64,000 bases of DNA from Methylobacterium sp. Leaf125 (GCF_001423085.1 NZ_LMNU01000045.1:1-64000), one strand, 5' to 3'. Shown: positions 1 through 9,362, counted from the stretch's first letter. The notes: generated by a model from the letters alone, not told the origin. Program-made: numbers and translations.

Positions 1-330
1 AGCCCGCCCAGAATACCAGGCCAAACCCCGCCAAATCGTCAGGAGATGCAAAAGCAAGCCGCCAACCCCGTTGGCCGCCCGCCGATGAACCGGGGTATAC
101 GGATCATGCCCCAACCCGTCAACCGCCGGAAACGAAAAAAATTCACCGCGGACGGCGCGCGGAAAACTTTGCTGCGAGTGTCACGTGCGCCCTCCCCTCC
201 TGCGGTGACGCGCGCGCCGAAACGTGCCTCAATCTCGACATGCTGGGCCACGACATCGGTGGCTGGCCGCTGGGCGGCGCCGTGCGCGGGAAACCTGCGC
301 GGGCGGTTGTCAGAGAACAGGAACCTCATC

Positions 331-2391
331 GTGAAGCGCGGCCGTCTGAAGATCGGGGAGCGGGACGGCCCAGCGGAGGGACGCGTCCCGGGGCGTTCGC
401 CGAACGGCAGTCTTCCGGCCCTCGACCTTCTCGGGCCCGATGCGGCGCGGATCGACCGGCGTGACGTCAACCTGCGCTGGCTCTGTGCCAGCGCGCTCAC
501 GGGCCTGACCGGTGCGGCCCTGATCGGTGCGGCGATCCATGTCTCGCTGGAGAGCGAGGCCTCCTTCGCGGCGATTCCGGAACGGGCCTCGACCGCGGTC
601 CGGCCCGCTCTCAGCGACGGCACGGCCAATGTCGCCCGCAAGAGCGACCGGCTGGTCCGAAATCTGATGATCGCCTCGGCCAAGCAGAGCTTCCGCTCGC
701 CCGTGACGGTGCGGCTGGGTGACCGCGAGATCATCAAGGTGCGTCCCTTCATGCGCGTCTCGACCGCACTGTCGATGACGACGGGCGTGTTCGCGACCGA
801 GATGCCGCGCTTCGATCCCATGAAGCTCAGCACGGACGAACCCCTGGAGCGCGCGCCCGAGCCGGGCCTGGCGGATGCGCCAGGCGCCGAGGTCTCCGTA
901 ATCAAGCGCGATCTCGCCGGCATCGACGTCGAGCCCGGCGCCCCTGCCCTGTCCGACGACGACGTGGCGGCGCAGATCGAGGAGGAGCGCCGCCTCTCGG
1001 TCGAGGCGGGCCGCCGCGCCGCGATCCCGATCGCGCCCCAGATCATGCTGTCGCGGACCCTGCAGCAGGGAATGGCGGGGTCGCGCTTCGATCCGGCGTC
1101 GCGCCTCGGCGACGAGGGCTCGCCCTTCAAATCCATCGACGTTCTGGTGGTGCCCGAGAACGTCACCAGCCTGGCCAAGAGCGGTGTCGGGGCCGAGCCG
1201 CCTCTCGTCGAGGAGCGCGACCTCGCCCTCAAGCGCGGCGAGACGCTGGAGGCCGCCCTCAAGAACACGGCCCGCGCCAGCGACGAACAGATTCGCGGTA
1301 TCGTGGCCGCCCTCGGCGGGCGCACACGGACGGCAGACCTCTCCGAAGGTCAGCAGTTCCGGGTCCAGGTCGCGCCAGGGCCGCGGCCCGGCGATCCGCG
1401 TCAGGTCACCCGCGTGGTGCTCTACGGCGAGAGCGGCATCGAGGGGATCGCGGCGATCAACGATCGCGGCACCTTCGTCTCCGTCGCGCCGCCGACCGAA
1501 GACGCTCCCTCGCGGACGGCACCGGCCGTGGCGGACGCCTCCGAGGACGGCGAGGAGGAGGGAGGCACGGGTCCGCGCCTGTATCAGAGCCTCTACGAGA
1601 CGGCGGCCCGGCACGACCTGCCCCGCGGTGCCGTCGACGACCTGGTCAAGATCTTCGGCTACGACGTGGATTTCCAGCGCCGGATCTCGCAGGGCGACAG
1701 CCTCGACGTCTTCTATACCTTCGACGACGAGGGTGCGCAGGGCTCCACCGAGCGACCGGAACTGCTCTACGCCTCGCTCAATCTCGGTGGCGAGGCCCGC
1801 AAGGTCTTCCGCTTCCAGTCCCCCGACGACGGAACGATCGACTACCTCGACGAGCAGGGCCGATCGCTCAAGAAGTTCCTCATCCGCAAGCCCATCGCCG
1901 ACGGCATCATGCGCTCGGGCTTCGGCTATCGGCGCCACCCGGTCCTCGGCTACGCGAAGCTGCATACCGGCGTCGACTGGGCGAACCCGATCGGCACGCC
2001 CATCGTGGCGGCCGGCAACGCGACGGTGCTGAAGGCGGATTGGGATTCCGGCTACGGCCGCCGGGTGGAACTGCAGCACATCAACGGCTACGTCACGACC
2101 TACAATCACATGTCCCGCTTCGCCCGCGGCGTCACCGCCGGCGCCAAGGTGCGCCAAGGCCAGGTGATCGGCTATGTCGGCTCGACCGGCCTCTCCACCG
2201 GCGCCCACCTCCACTACGAGGTCATCATCAACGGGCACTTCGTCGACCCGATGAAGATCCGCGTCCCTCGCGGGCGCGAACTCGACGGGCGGATGCTCGC
2301 GGAATTCACCCGCCAACGCGAGCAGATCGAGGGCACGATGCAGAAGTCGCGCACGGCCTCCGCCATGGCCCAGCGCGACGCGATGCGCTGA
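331..2391 (+). CDS. M23 family metallopeptidase, membrane-anchored
   Basis: Probable peptidoglycan endopeptidase of about 686 residues acting in the periplasm. One hydrophobic segment lies near residues 50-71. A LysM/OapA-like region follows around 296-385, and a C-terminal M23 (LytM) domain spans about 526-640. The zinc-binding pattern is visible: HTGVDW near 545 and HLHYEV near 626. The frame is open back to 46, but residues encoded by 46-330 look non-coding (Arg/Pro-rich, no conservation cues). I chose the GTG at 331, which follows a purine-rich GAGAACAGGAA stretch; the start is not certain. All zinc ligands are present, so it should be an active hydrolase rather than an EnvC/NlpD-type degenerate activator. 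It converges on gluQ. Confidence 0.88.
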   Translation: MKRGRLKIGERDGPAEGRVPGRSPNGSLPALDLLGPDAARIDRRDVNLRWLCASALTGLTGAALIGAAIHVSLESEASFAAIPERASTAVRPALSDGTANVARKSDRLVRNLMIASAKQSFRSPVTVRLGDREIIKVRPFMRVSTALSMTTGVFATEMPRFDPMKLSTDEPLERAPEPGLADAPGAEVSVIKRDLAGIDVEPGAPALSDDDVAAQIEEERRLSVEAGRRAAIPIAPQIMLSRTLQQGMAGSRFDPASRLGDEGSPFKSIDVLVVPENVTSLAKSGVGAEPPLVEERDLALKRGETLEAALKNTARASDEQIRGIVAALGGRTRTADLSEGQQFRVQVAPGPRPGDPRQVTRVVLYGESGIEGIAAINDRGTFVSVAPPTEDAPSRTAPAVADASEDGEEEGGTGPRLYQSLYETAARHDLPRGAVDDLVKIFGYDVDFQRRISQGDSLDVFYTFDDEGAQGSTERPELLYASLNLGGEARKVFRFQSPDDGTIDYLDEQGRSLKKFLIRKPIADGIMRSGFGYRRHPVLGYAKLHTGVDWANPIGTPIVAAGNATVLKADWDSGYGRRVELQHINGYVTTYNHMSRFARGVTAGAKVRQGQVIGYVGSTGLSTGAHLHYEVIINGHFVDPMKIRVPRGRELDGRMLAEFTRQREQIEGTMQKSRTASAMAQRDAMR

Positions 2392-2451
2392 TTCGCGCCC
2401 CTGCGTTCGGGTTCTCGATGCCGGCTGCGTCCCTGGGCTGATCGCCGTCGT

Positions 2452-3360
2452 TCAGGCGAATCCGAGGCGGGTCCGTATGTCCGCCGGGCTCTCGCCGGAC
2501 GCGCGCAGGTCGGCGAGGGATTGCGAGCCGCGGGATTTCGCGAGCTTCTCGCCCGAAGCGTCCAGCAGCAGATCATGGTGATGGTAGCGCGGCGACGGCG
2601 CCTCGATCAGGGCCTGCAGAAGGACGTGCAGGTCGGTGCTGGCGCGCAGGTCCGCGCCGCGGACCACGTGGCTGATGCCCTGGAGGGCATCGTCCATCAC
2701 GACGGCGAGGTGATAGCTCGTCGGCACGTCGCGACGGGCGATGACCGGATCCCCCCAGCGCGCTGGATCGGCAGCCTCGTCCCATTCGGTCCCGATTTTG
2801 CGGACAGGCCCCCTCCCCTCCCCCGCCGCGACGGCGAAGGCGCGCACCCTGTGCGGGCCGGGTGCCGCGGCCAGGGCCCTGGCCGTATCGAGCCGCCAGG
2901 TATGCGGTTCTCCGGCGGCCCGTCGCGCATCGGCGACGCCCCTGGGCAGGGCCCGGCAGGTGCCCGGATAGAGCGGCGCTCCATCGGGGTCGCGGTTCAA
3001 CGCCGTGCCGCCGTCGGCAGACCCGGCCTCCGCCGCCGCGGCGATCACGCCGCGCGAGCAGAAGCATGGATAAGCCAGGCCGCGCTGGGCCAAGGCGGAG
3101 ACCTGACGCCGGTAGGCGTCGAAATGCTCGGATTGGCGGCGCTCCGGGGACGCGAACCGCAAGCCCAACCAGGCGAGGTCGTCGCGGAGCCCCTGGATCA
3201 GTTCGGGGCGCGACCGGACCGGATCGATATCCTCGATCCGCAGCAGCAAGCGGCCGCCGGTCCCCCGCGCGAGGGCGTCGTTCAGGAGGGCGCAGGCCGC
3301 ATGTCCGAGATGCAGGCGGCCGTTCGGGCTGGGGGCGAAGCGGAATATCGGGGCCTTCAC
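2452..3360 (-). CDS. gluQ: Glutamyl-Q tRNA(Asp) synthetase
   Basis: A 302-residue paralogue of the glutamyl-tRNA synthetase catalytic core. It attaches glutamate to the queuosine base of tRNA(Asp) rather than to the 3' end. The class I signatures are visible: FAPSPNGRLHLGH (HIGH box) near residues 8-20 and KLAKSRG (KMSKS-like) near the C-terminus. A cysteine cluster in the middle (CFCSRG near 110) fits the zinc site of the family. It lacks the anticodon-binding C-terminal half of GltX, and its length is normal for GluQRS. It lies 28 bp after the cysteine-rich small membrane gene on the same strand and may be its operon partner by position only. Confidence 0.93.
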   Translation of the reverse strand: MKAPIFRFAPSPNGRLHLGHAACALLNDALARGTGGRLLLRIEDIDPVRSRPELIQGLRDDLAWLGLRFASPERRQSEHFDAYRRQVSALAQRGLAYPCFCSRGVIAAAAEAGSADGGTALNRDPDGAPLYPGTCRALPRGVADARRAAGEPHTWRLDTARALAAAPGPHRVRAFAVAAGEGRGPVRKIGTEWDEAADPARWGDPVIARRDVPTSYHLAVVMDDALQGISHVVRGADLRASTDLHVLLQALIEAPSPRYHHHDLLLDASGEKLAKSRGSQSLADLRASGESPADIRTRLGFA

Positions 3361-3388
3361 CGACGGACCCCTTCCGACCGTCGTTCGA

Positions 3389-3712
3389 TCAGCCGCCGAC
3401 GCGGCGAAGGCAACTCTGTTCCTTCGCCACGCAGGCGATCCCCGGGAGGGAGCAATGGATGCCCCCCTCGACGCGCTGGCAGACGCGACAGCCGTCGCCC
3501 CACTCGGCGCAGGCCGTGTCCTCGCTCGGCGCGACGCTTGCCTTGGGGTGCGACGGCGCCGGTATGGCGGCTCCGATCAGCACCGTCGCGGCCGTGAGGG
3601 CGACCACGCCCCAGGCGACGCGGCGGTCATGGTTGCGCGTCGGCGCATCGGAAATCAGGTCATCGGCCATGGCGCGGTGTTCGCGCGGGAGAACCGGCGT
3701 GTCAACGCTCAT
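3389..3712 (-). CDS. Small cysteine-rich single-span membrane protein
   Basis: I do not recognise a named family. The 107-residue product has a basic N-terminus, one hydrophobic helix around residues 32-50, and a C-terminal tail with six cysteines (patterns CAEWGDGCRVC, HCSLPGIAC and a final SCL). That tail would be periplasmic if the positive-inside rule holds. Its ATG at 3712 overlaps the TGA of the upstream hybrid histidine kinase in an ATGA arrangement, which suggests translational coupling. An internal ATG at 3670 (MADDLIS) is an alternative start. The even cysteine number suggests disulfides or metal binding. A role as accessory or sensor partner of the kinase is inference from coupling only. 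Confidence 0.72.
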   Translation of the reverse strand: MSVDTPVLPREHRAMADDLISDAPTRNHDRRVAWGVVALTAATVLIGAAIPAPSHPKASVAPSEDTACAEWGDGCRVCQRVEGGIHCSLPGIACVAKEQSCLRRVGG

Positions 3713-5799
3713 GCGGCCGCCGCACGACGGGCCAGCAAGTCCGGTAGGGCCTGCAGATCCAGGGGCTTGGCGAGAAAATGATCGAAGCCGGCCGCTCGGG
3801 CCTCACGCTCGTCGTCGCGGCCCGCATTGGCGGTGAGCGCGACGAGCCGGAGGGCGGACGCGTGCACTCCGCTCTCGCCGGCCCGAATCCGTCGCGCGGT
3901 CTCGAGCCCGTCGAGGCCGGGCATGCGGATGTCCAGGAGGGCGAGGTCGAAGGGCACCGCGTCGGACGCCTCGCGGATGCGGGCGAGCGCTTCCTCCCCG
4001 TCCCGCGCCAGGACGACGATCGCTCCGAGGCGCTCCAGGGCCTTGGTCGCCAGCAGGGCGTTGATCGGGTTGTCCTCGGCCAGGAGCACGCGCGGTCCGG
4101 TGGCGATCGGGGTGCGCGGCGTCTCCGGCTCCGGGCGAAGAAGATCCGGATGCCGAATCGCCTCCAACGGCGCCGGGCGCTCGCTGCGGGGAGAGGACGG
4201 CGCGAGCAGGCGATCGAACAGCGAACGGGCGCGTACCGGCTTCACGAGGTAGCTGTCGAACCCGGACGCGGCTGGCGCGCCGAAATCGCGTCGATCGAAG
4301 GGTGAGAGCAGCACCAGGCAGCAGCGCACGCCGTGACGCCGCGCCTCCCCGGAGAGGCTTCGCACGGCGGCGTCCCCGAGCGTGCGATCCGCCAGCAGGG
4401 CGTCGAAGGCTGCCCCCGGCAACGCCGCGAGCCCCGCCGCGAGGTCCGGCACCACCAGGGCGGAGGCCCCGGACCGCGTCAGCCGGCGCGCGAGGTAGGG
4501 CGCCTGGAACGGCGAAGCCGCAACGATAAGGACTCTACGCCCAGCGAGGCCGGGCGGGCGCTCCCGCTCCGCCTCGGCGATGCCGAGCGGGAGGGCGACG
4601 GTGAAGGTGCTGCCCGTGCCGAGGCGCGACGTCGCCGCGACATGGCCACCCATTCGGGTGACGAGGCGGCGCGTGATGGCGAGGCCGAGCCCGGTTCCCT
4701 CGTGCCGGCGGCTCGCACTGTCGTCGCCTTGCTCGAATTCCTCGAACAGGCGCGGGATGCGATCTTCCGGGATGCCCGGACCCGTATCCGAGATGGCGAT
4801 GCGCAGATGACCGTCACCGTGGGTCAGTTCGACCCCGACGCCACCGGTCCCCGTGAACTTGATGGCGTTGCCGGCGAGGTTCACGAGGATCTGCCGGACC
4901 CGGTCCGCGTCACCGATCACGAAACGCGGGACATCGTCGGCGACATCGACCGCGATCTCGATCCCCTTGTCCTGGGCCCGGGGCGCCAGCAATTCCACGA
5001 CGCCCTCGGCGATCTCGGCCGGATCGAAGGGCTCGGCGGCGAGGTCGAGGCGCCCGGCCTCGATCCGCGAGAAGTCGAGGATGCCGTCGATCAGGGTCAG
5101 CAACGCCTTGCCCGAGGTGCCGATGGCCTCGACGTAGGTGCGCTGCTCCGGATCGAGCCCGGTCTCGAGGACGAGGTCGGCCATGCCGAGAATCCCGTTC
5201 AGCGGCGTGCGGAACTCGTGGCTCACGGTGGCGAGGAAGCGCGACTTGGCGACGTTGGCCGCCTCGGCCCGGTTGAGAGCCTCGTCCAGGGAGCGGGCGG
5301 ATTCGACCCGCTCGGTGATGTCGGCACCGGCGCGCAGCCACTGGGTTTCGCCGTTGCTGCCCGGCACCGGCATCTCGATGAAGGCGTACCAGCGTGGCGT
5401 CCCCGAAGCCGGGGCGAGCCGCATCTCGATCCGGCGGACGCCGTTCGCCTGCCGCACGATCTCACCGGTCTCCAGCACCTCCGGCTGGCGGGCCGTGCCG
5501 AGAAGCGACAGGGGCGCGGCTCCGACGAGGCGGCCGAAGCCCTCGTTGGCGAAGGTGATCCGGCCCTGGGAATCCTGCTGGACGATGATCTCCGTTGTGG
5601 CTTCCACCAGGGCCCGGTAGCGCTCCTCGCTCTCCGAGAGGCGCCAGATCCGGTCCTCCAGCTGCTCGGTGCGCGCCCCCTCCTTCCCCATAAGCTGGAG
5701 GCCGACCATGGGCTGACGGGTGCGCGCGCGCAGGAGCCAGCCTGCCAGGAACGCGAGGCCGGCCGGGAGGACGACGAGGACGATGTCGGGCAGAGTCAT
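3709..5799 (-). CDS. Hybrid sensor histidine kinase with PAS and two receiver domains
   Basis: About 696 residues from the ATG at 5799; a longer in-frame start at 5844 adds 15 unlikely residues. Domain order: one N-terminal membrane helix (residues 3-24), a PAS domain (about 55-175), HisKA with phosphoacceptor in SHEFRTP (His about 194), HATPase_c with DTGPGIP and GTGLGLAI motifs, a first receiver (about 420-530) and a second receiver (about 569-690). The second receiver is canonical (LAEDN, LLDIRMPG with Asp about 623, LAKPL). The first lacks the N-terminal acidic pair (VAAS where DD is expected) although an LLADR aspartate and VKP lysine remain, so it is probably a degenerate receiver. No HPt domain or DNA-binding partner lies nearby. 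Output is likely through an unlinked phosphorelay. It is translationally coupled to the small cysteine-rich gene. Confidence 0.92.
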   Translation of the reverse strand: MTLPDIVLVVLPAGLAFLAGWLLRARTRQPMVGLQLMGKEGARTEQLEDRIWRLSESEERYRALVEATTEIIVQQDSQGRITFANEGFGRLVGAAPLSLLGTARQPEVLETGEIVRQANGVRRIEMRLAPASGTPRWYAFIEMPVPGSNGETQWLRAGADITERVESARSLDEALNRAEAANVAKSRFLATVSHEFRTPLNGILGMADLVLETGLDPEQRTYVEAIGTSGKALLTLIDGILDFSRIEAGRLDLAAEPFDPAEIAEGVVELLAPRAQDKGIEIAVDVADDVPRFVIGDADRVRQILVNLAGNAIKFTGTGGVGVELTHGDGHLRIAISDTGPGIPEDRIPRLFEEFEQGDDSASRRHEGTGLGLAITRRLVTRMGGHVAATSRLGTGSTFTVALPLGIAEAERERPPGLAGRRVLIVAASPFQAPYLARRLTRSGASALVVPDLAAGLAALPGAAFDALLADRTLGDAAVRSLSGEARRHGVRCCLVLLSPFDRRDFGAPAASGFDSYLVKPVRARSLFDRLLAPSSPRSERPAPLEAIRHPDLLRPEPETPRTPIATGPRVLLAEDNPINALLATKALERLGAIVVLARDGEEALARIREASDAVPFDLALLDIRMPGLDGLETARRIRAGESGVHASALRLVALTANAGRDDEREARAAGFDHFLAKPLDLQALPDLLARRAAAA

Positions 5800-6011
5800 G
5801 CGGCCAGCCCCTGGCGGGTCGGGACCCCGCTGGGCTTCGACCATGCCGCCCGAGGTTGAAGGCCGGCTTTCGAAAGGCTGTTAAAGGTTCGTTGCCGGAC
5901 ACCCCTGGGATTGACGCGACGTGCCGCACGCTTCACGGGCCGGTCGCGATGGTGTAGGCGCGGCGGCTTGATCCCGGGCCGCGCCCCCGGCGGCTCCGAG
6001 GAACGCGAGAC

Positions 6012-6878
6012 GTGAGTGTCATGACGGCTACGAGTTCGGCAAATCCCGGTCAGGCGCGGATCGCCGCCACCTTCGCGCGCTGCCGCGCCGAGAAGCGCGC
6101 GGCGCTGGTCACCTACGTCATGGCCGGCGACCCGGATGCCGAGACCTCCCTGAAGGTGCTGCAGGCCCTGCCGGCCTCGGGAGCCGACATCGTCGAGTTC
6201 GGACTGCCCTTCACCGATCCCATGGCCGACGGTCCGGCGATCCAGGCGGCGGGCCTGCGCGCGCTCAGGCACGGACAGGGCGTGGTGCGGACTCTCGACC
6301 TCGTCCGGCGCTTCCGCGAAGGCAATGCCGAGACGCCGGTGATCCTCATGGGATACTACAACCCCATCCATGCCTACGGTGTCGCGCGCTTCCTGGACGA
6401 TGCCCTCGCGGCCGGCATCGATGGCCTGATCATCGTCGACCTTCCGCCGGAGGAGGACGATGAGCTCTGCCTGCCGACGCTCGACAAGGGCTTGGCCTTT
6501 ATCCGACTCGCCACACCGACCACCGACGAGAAGCGCCTCCCGGCCGTCCTCGCGAACACGGCAGGCTTCGTCTACTACGTCTCGATCACGGGTATCACCG
6601 GAACGGCCAAGCCGAACTTCGACCGGGTTGCCGAAGCCGTGGGCCGGATCCGCCGCCACACCGACCTGCCGATCGTGGTGGGCTTCGGTGTGCGCACCGG
6701 CGCGGATGCCGCCGCGATCGCCCGCGGCGCCGACGGAGTGGTGGTCGGCTCGGCCCTGGTCGATGCCATGCGGGCGACCCTCGACGCAGAGGGCGCGTCG
6801 CAGGGCGGGACGGTCGAGGCCGTCAGCGCCCTAGTGCGCGAGTTGGCCGAGGGCGTTCGCTCCTCGCCCCGCGCCTGA
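6012..6878 (+). CDS. trpA: Tryptophan synthase alpha subunit
   Basis: Cleaves indole-3-glycerol phosphate to indole and glyceraldehyde 3-phosphate in the TrpAB complex. The 288-residue length and TIM-barrel motifs fit. The catalytic region VEFGLPFTDPMADGP carries the expected Glu and Asp. Phosphate-binding GFGVRTG and GVVVGSA loops lie near the C-terminus. I chose GTG at 6012 because GAGGAA lies about eight bases upstream; the ATG at 6021 would be too distant from it. trpB is not immediately upstream in this window. accD follows 59 bp later, a common rhizobial order. It is divergent from the hybrid kinase, leaving about 210 bp for promoters of both. Confidence 0.95.
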   Translation: MSVMTATSSANPGQARIAATFARCRAEKRAALVTYVMAGDPDAETSLKVLQALPASGADIVEFGLPFTDPMADGPAIQAAGLRALRHGQGVVRTLDLVRRFREGNAETPVILMGYYNPIHAYGVARFLDDALAAGIDGLIIVDLPPEEDDELCLPTLDKGLAFIRLATPTTDEKRLPAVLANTAGFVYYVSITGITGTAKPNFDRVAEAVGRIRRHTDLPIVVGFGVRTGADAAAIARGADGVVVGSALVDAMRATLDAEGASQGGTVEAVSALVRELAEGVRSSPRA

Positions 6879-6937
6879 CGCAATTTGCAGAGACCTTCCG
6901 GCTCGCTCGCTTCGAACCCGCACAAGGACGCCGTCGC

Positions 6938-7849
6938 ATGATGGTTGAACCGATGAACTGGATCTCGGAGGTTGTTCGCCCCAAGATCAAGACCCTGTTC
7001 AAGCGCGAGACCCCGGAGAACCTCTGGGTCAAATGTCCCGACACGGGCCAGATGGTCTTCCACAAGGAGGTGGAGAGCAACCATTGGGTCATCCCGGGTT
7101 CCGAGCACCATCTGAAGATGAGCGCCCAGGCGCGCCTCAAGATGATGTTCGACGAGGGCACCTGGATCGACGTTCCCCTGCCGGAGGTCGCCGCGGACCC
7201 CCTCAAGTTCCGCGACGAGAAGCGCTACGTCGATCGGCTGAAGGACGCCCGGGCCAAGACCGGAATGGCCGACGCCTTCAAGGTCGGCTTCGGCCGGGTC
7301 TCCGGCCTGCCGATGACGCTGGCGGTGCAGGATTTCGCCTTCATGGCCGGATCGCTCGGCATGGCGGCCGGCGAAGCCTTCGTGCGCGGCGCCGAGACGG
7401 CGCTCGACAAGCGGACCCCCTACGTCCTGTTCTCCGCCTCCGGCGGCGCCCGCATGCAGGAGGGCATTCTCTCGCTGATGCAGATGCCCCGCACCACCGT
7501 GGCGGTGCGCCGGCTCAACGCGGCCAAGCTCCCGTACATCGTCGTGCTCTCCAATCCGACGACCGGCGGCGTCACCGCCTCCTACGCCATGCTGGGCGAC
7601 GTCCATCTCGCCGAGCCCGGTGCGCTGATCTGCTTTGCCGGCCCCCGCGTCATCGAGCAGACGATCCGCGAAAAGCTGCCCGACGGATTCCAGCGCGCGG
7701 AATACCTGCGCGACCACGGCATGGTCGATCAGGTCGTGCACCGGCACGCCCTCAAGGACACGATCGCCAACCTGTGCGGTCTCCTTATGAACCAGGAGCC
7801 CGGAGCACAGCCGACCCGGACGGCCGCTCCGGTCCCGGAGCCCGCCTGA
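6938..7849 (+). CDS. accD: Acetyl-CoA carboxylase carboxyltransferase subunit beta
   Basis: Beta half of the carboxyltransferase that moves CO2 from biotin to acetyl-CoA, the first step of fatty acid synthesis, paired with AccA. The 303-residue product has the crotonase-like fold motifs (SASGGARMQEG, NPTTGGVTASYA). The N-terminus ENLWVKCPDTGQ retains only the first of the four zinc-ribbon cysteines of the E. coli protein. The others are replaced by Thr, Ile and Ser. I recall the same loss in other Hyphomicrobiales, so it is probably a lineage trait. The start at 6938 has AAGGA about eight bases upstream. It sits between trpA and folC, probably in one transcription unit. Confidence 0.96.
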   Translation: MMVEPMNWISEVVRPKIKTLFKRETPENLWVKCPDTGQMVFHKEVESNHWVIPGSEHHLKMSAQARLKMMFDEGTWIDVPLPEVAADPLKFRDEKRYVDRLKDARAKTGMADAFKVGFGRVSGLPMTLAVQDFAFMAGSLGMAAGEAFVRGAETALDKRTPYVLFSASGGARMQEGILSLMQMPRTTVAVRRLNAAKLPYIVVLSNPTTGGVTASYAMLGDVHLAEPGALICFAGPRVIEQTIREKLPDGFQRAEYLRDHGMVDQVVHRHALKDTIANLCGLLMNQEPGAQPTRTAAPVPEPA

Positions 7850-7894
7850 GGCGCCACACCCCGCCCCCTCCCCTTCGCGACACGACGTTCGATC

Positions 7895-9220
7895 ATGGAT
7901 TCCTCCGACGCGCTGATGGCGCGCTTCCTCGCCCTCCACCCGCGCACGATCGACCTGTCGCTCGGGCGGATCGAGCGCCTGCTTGCCCGGCTCGGACATC
8001 CCGAGCGCAAGCTTCCGCCGGTGATCCACGTCGCCGGGACCAACGGGAAGGGCTCGACCATCGCCTTCATGCGGGCGATCCTCGAGGCGGCGGGGCTGGC
8101 GGCCCACGTCTACACCTCGCCCCATCTCGTGCGCTTCCATGAGCGCATCCGCATCGGCGCGATTGGCGGCGGGCACTTCGTGCCCGAGGACCAGCTCGCC
8201 GATGCCTTCGCCCGCTGCGAGGCCGCCAACGAGGGCGAGCCGATCACGGTGTTCGAGATCACGACGGCCGCCGCCCTGTTGCTGTTCTCCGAGCAGCCCG
8301 CGGACGTGTTGCTCCTGGAGGTCGGCCTCGGCGGCCGGGTGGACGCCACGAACGTGATCGACAATCCCGCAGCCGCGGTGGTGACGCCGATCGGGCGCGA
8401 CCACGCGGAATACCTCGGCGACACCGTCGAGGCCGTGGCCACGGAGAAGGCCGGGATCTTCAAGAAGGGCTGCCCGGCGATCATCGCCGCACAGGACTAC
8501 GCCGAGGCCGATTCGGTGCTCTGCCGCCTCGCCGAGGCCGCCGGGGCCACGCCGATCCGCGTCGGGAACCAGGACTTCTCGGTGCATGCCGAGCGCGGGC
8601 GTCTCGTCTATCAGGACGATCTCGACCTGTTCGACCTGCCGAAGCCGCGCTTGAACGGCCGGCATCAGTTCACCAACGCGAGCACGGCGATCGCGGCCCT
8701 ACGCGCGGCCGGCTTCGGCGATATCGGCACCGCGGCCATCGAGGCCGGTCTCAACACCGTCGAGTGGCCCGGGCGCCTGCAGCGCTTGAACCGCGGGCGC
8801 CTGTCCGACCTCGTGCCGCAGGGCGCCGAGCTCTGGCTCGACGGCGGCCACAACATCGACGGCGGGCGCATCCTGGCCGCCGCCATGGCGGATCTCGGCG
8901 AGCGCTCGGACGTGCCGCTGGTCCTCATCGTCGGGCTGCTGGGCACCAAGGACGCGGAAGGCTTCCTGCGCAATTTCATCGGTCTGGCGCGGGTGCTCAT
9001 CGCGGTTCCGATCGCCGGGCAGATGGCGGCCAGACCCGCGGACGAGGTCGCAAGCATCGCGACGGATGTCGGTCTGAACGCGCAGACGGCGCCGAGCGTG
9101 GAGGCCGCGCTCGAGAGCTTGGCCGATATCGCGTTCGAGCAGCCGCCACGCATCCTCATCTGCGGTTCGCTCTACTTGGTGGGTGCTGTCCTCACGGCGA
9201 ACGGGACTCCTCCCATCTGA
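7895..9220 (+). CDS. folC: Bifunctional dihydrofolate synthase / folylpolyglutamate synthase
   Basis: Joins glutamate to dihydropteroate and extends folate polyglutamate tails. The 441-residue product has the Mur-ligase-like ATP loop VAGTNGKGST near residues 46-55, the folate-binding TSPHLVRFHERI stretch, and the family pattern VGLGGRVDATN. The length is normal. It starts 45 bp after accD and is most likely the last gene of trpA-accD-folC. Its stop codon lies inside a short tandem duplication (9211-9237), which may have replaced the original end without altering the core enzyme. Confidence 0.95.
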   Translation: MDSSDALMARFLALHPRTIDLSLGRIERLLARLGHPERKLPPVIHVAGTNGKGSTIAFMRAILEAAGLAAHVYTSPHLVRFHERIRIGAIGGGHFVPEDQLADAFARCEAANEGEPITVFEITTAAALLLFSEQPADVLLLEVGLGGRVDATNVIDNPAAAVVTPIGRDHAEYLGDTVEAVATEKAGIFKKGCPAIIAAQDYAEADSVLCRLAEAAGATPIRVGNQDFSVHAERGRLVYQDDLDLFDLPKPRLNGRHQFTNASTAIAALRAAGFGDIGTAAIEAGLNTVEWPGRLQRLNRGRLSDLVPQGAELWLDGGHNIDGGRILAAAMADLGERSDVPLVLIVGLLGTKDAEGFLRNFIGLARVLIAVPIAGQMAARPADEVASIATDVGLNAQTAPSVEAALESLADIAFEQPPRILICGSLYLVGAVLTANGTPPI

Positions 9221-9362
9221 TTTCTCCCATCTGATTTTCCTTCACTTTTCGGGGTTCGATCACGACCACGTCAGCTCTGCTGTGTGACCCTGGCGCTACA
9301 TCTTGGCTGTGGAAACTGCAGTAGGTTCTCCATCGATCGGGCATATCGCTGGGGATCAAATA

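Noticed and set aside
46..330. N-terminal extension of the M23 peptidase from the ATG at 46
   Set aside because: The extension has non-coding composition and the GTG at 331 has a better upstream context.
310..2316. 668-codon minus-strand frame opposite the M23 peptidase
   Set aside because: Antisense shadow without domain motifs.
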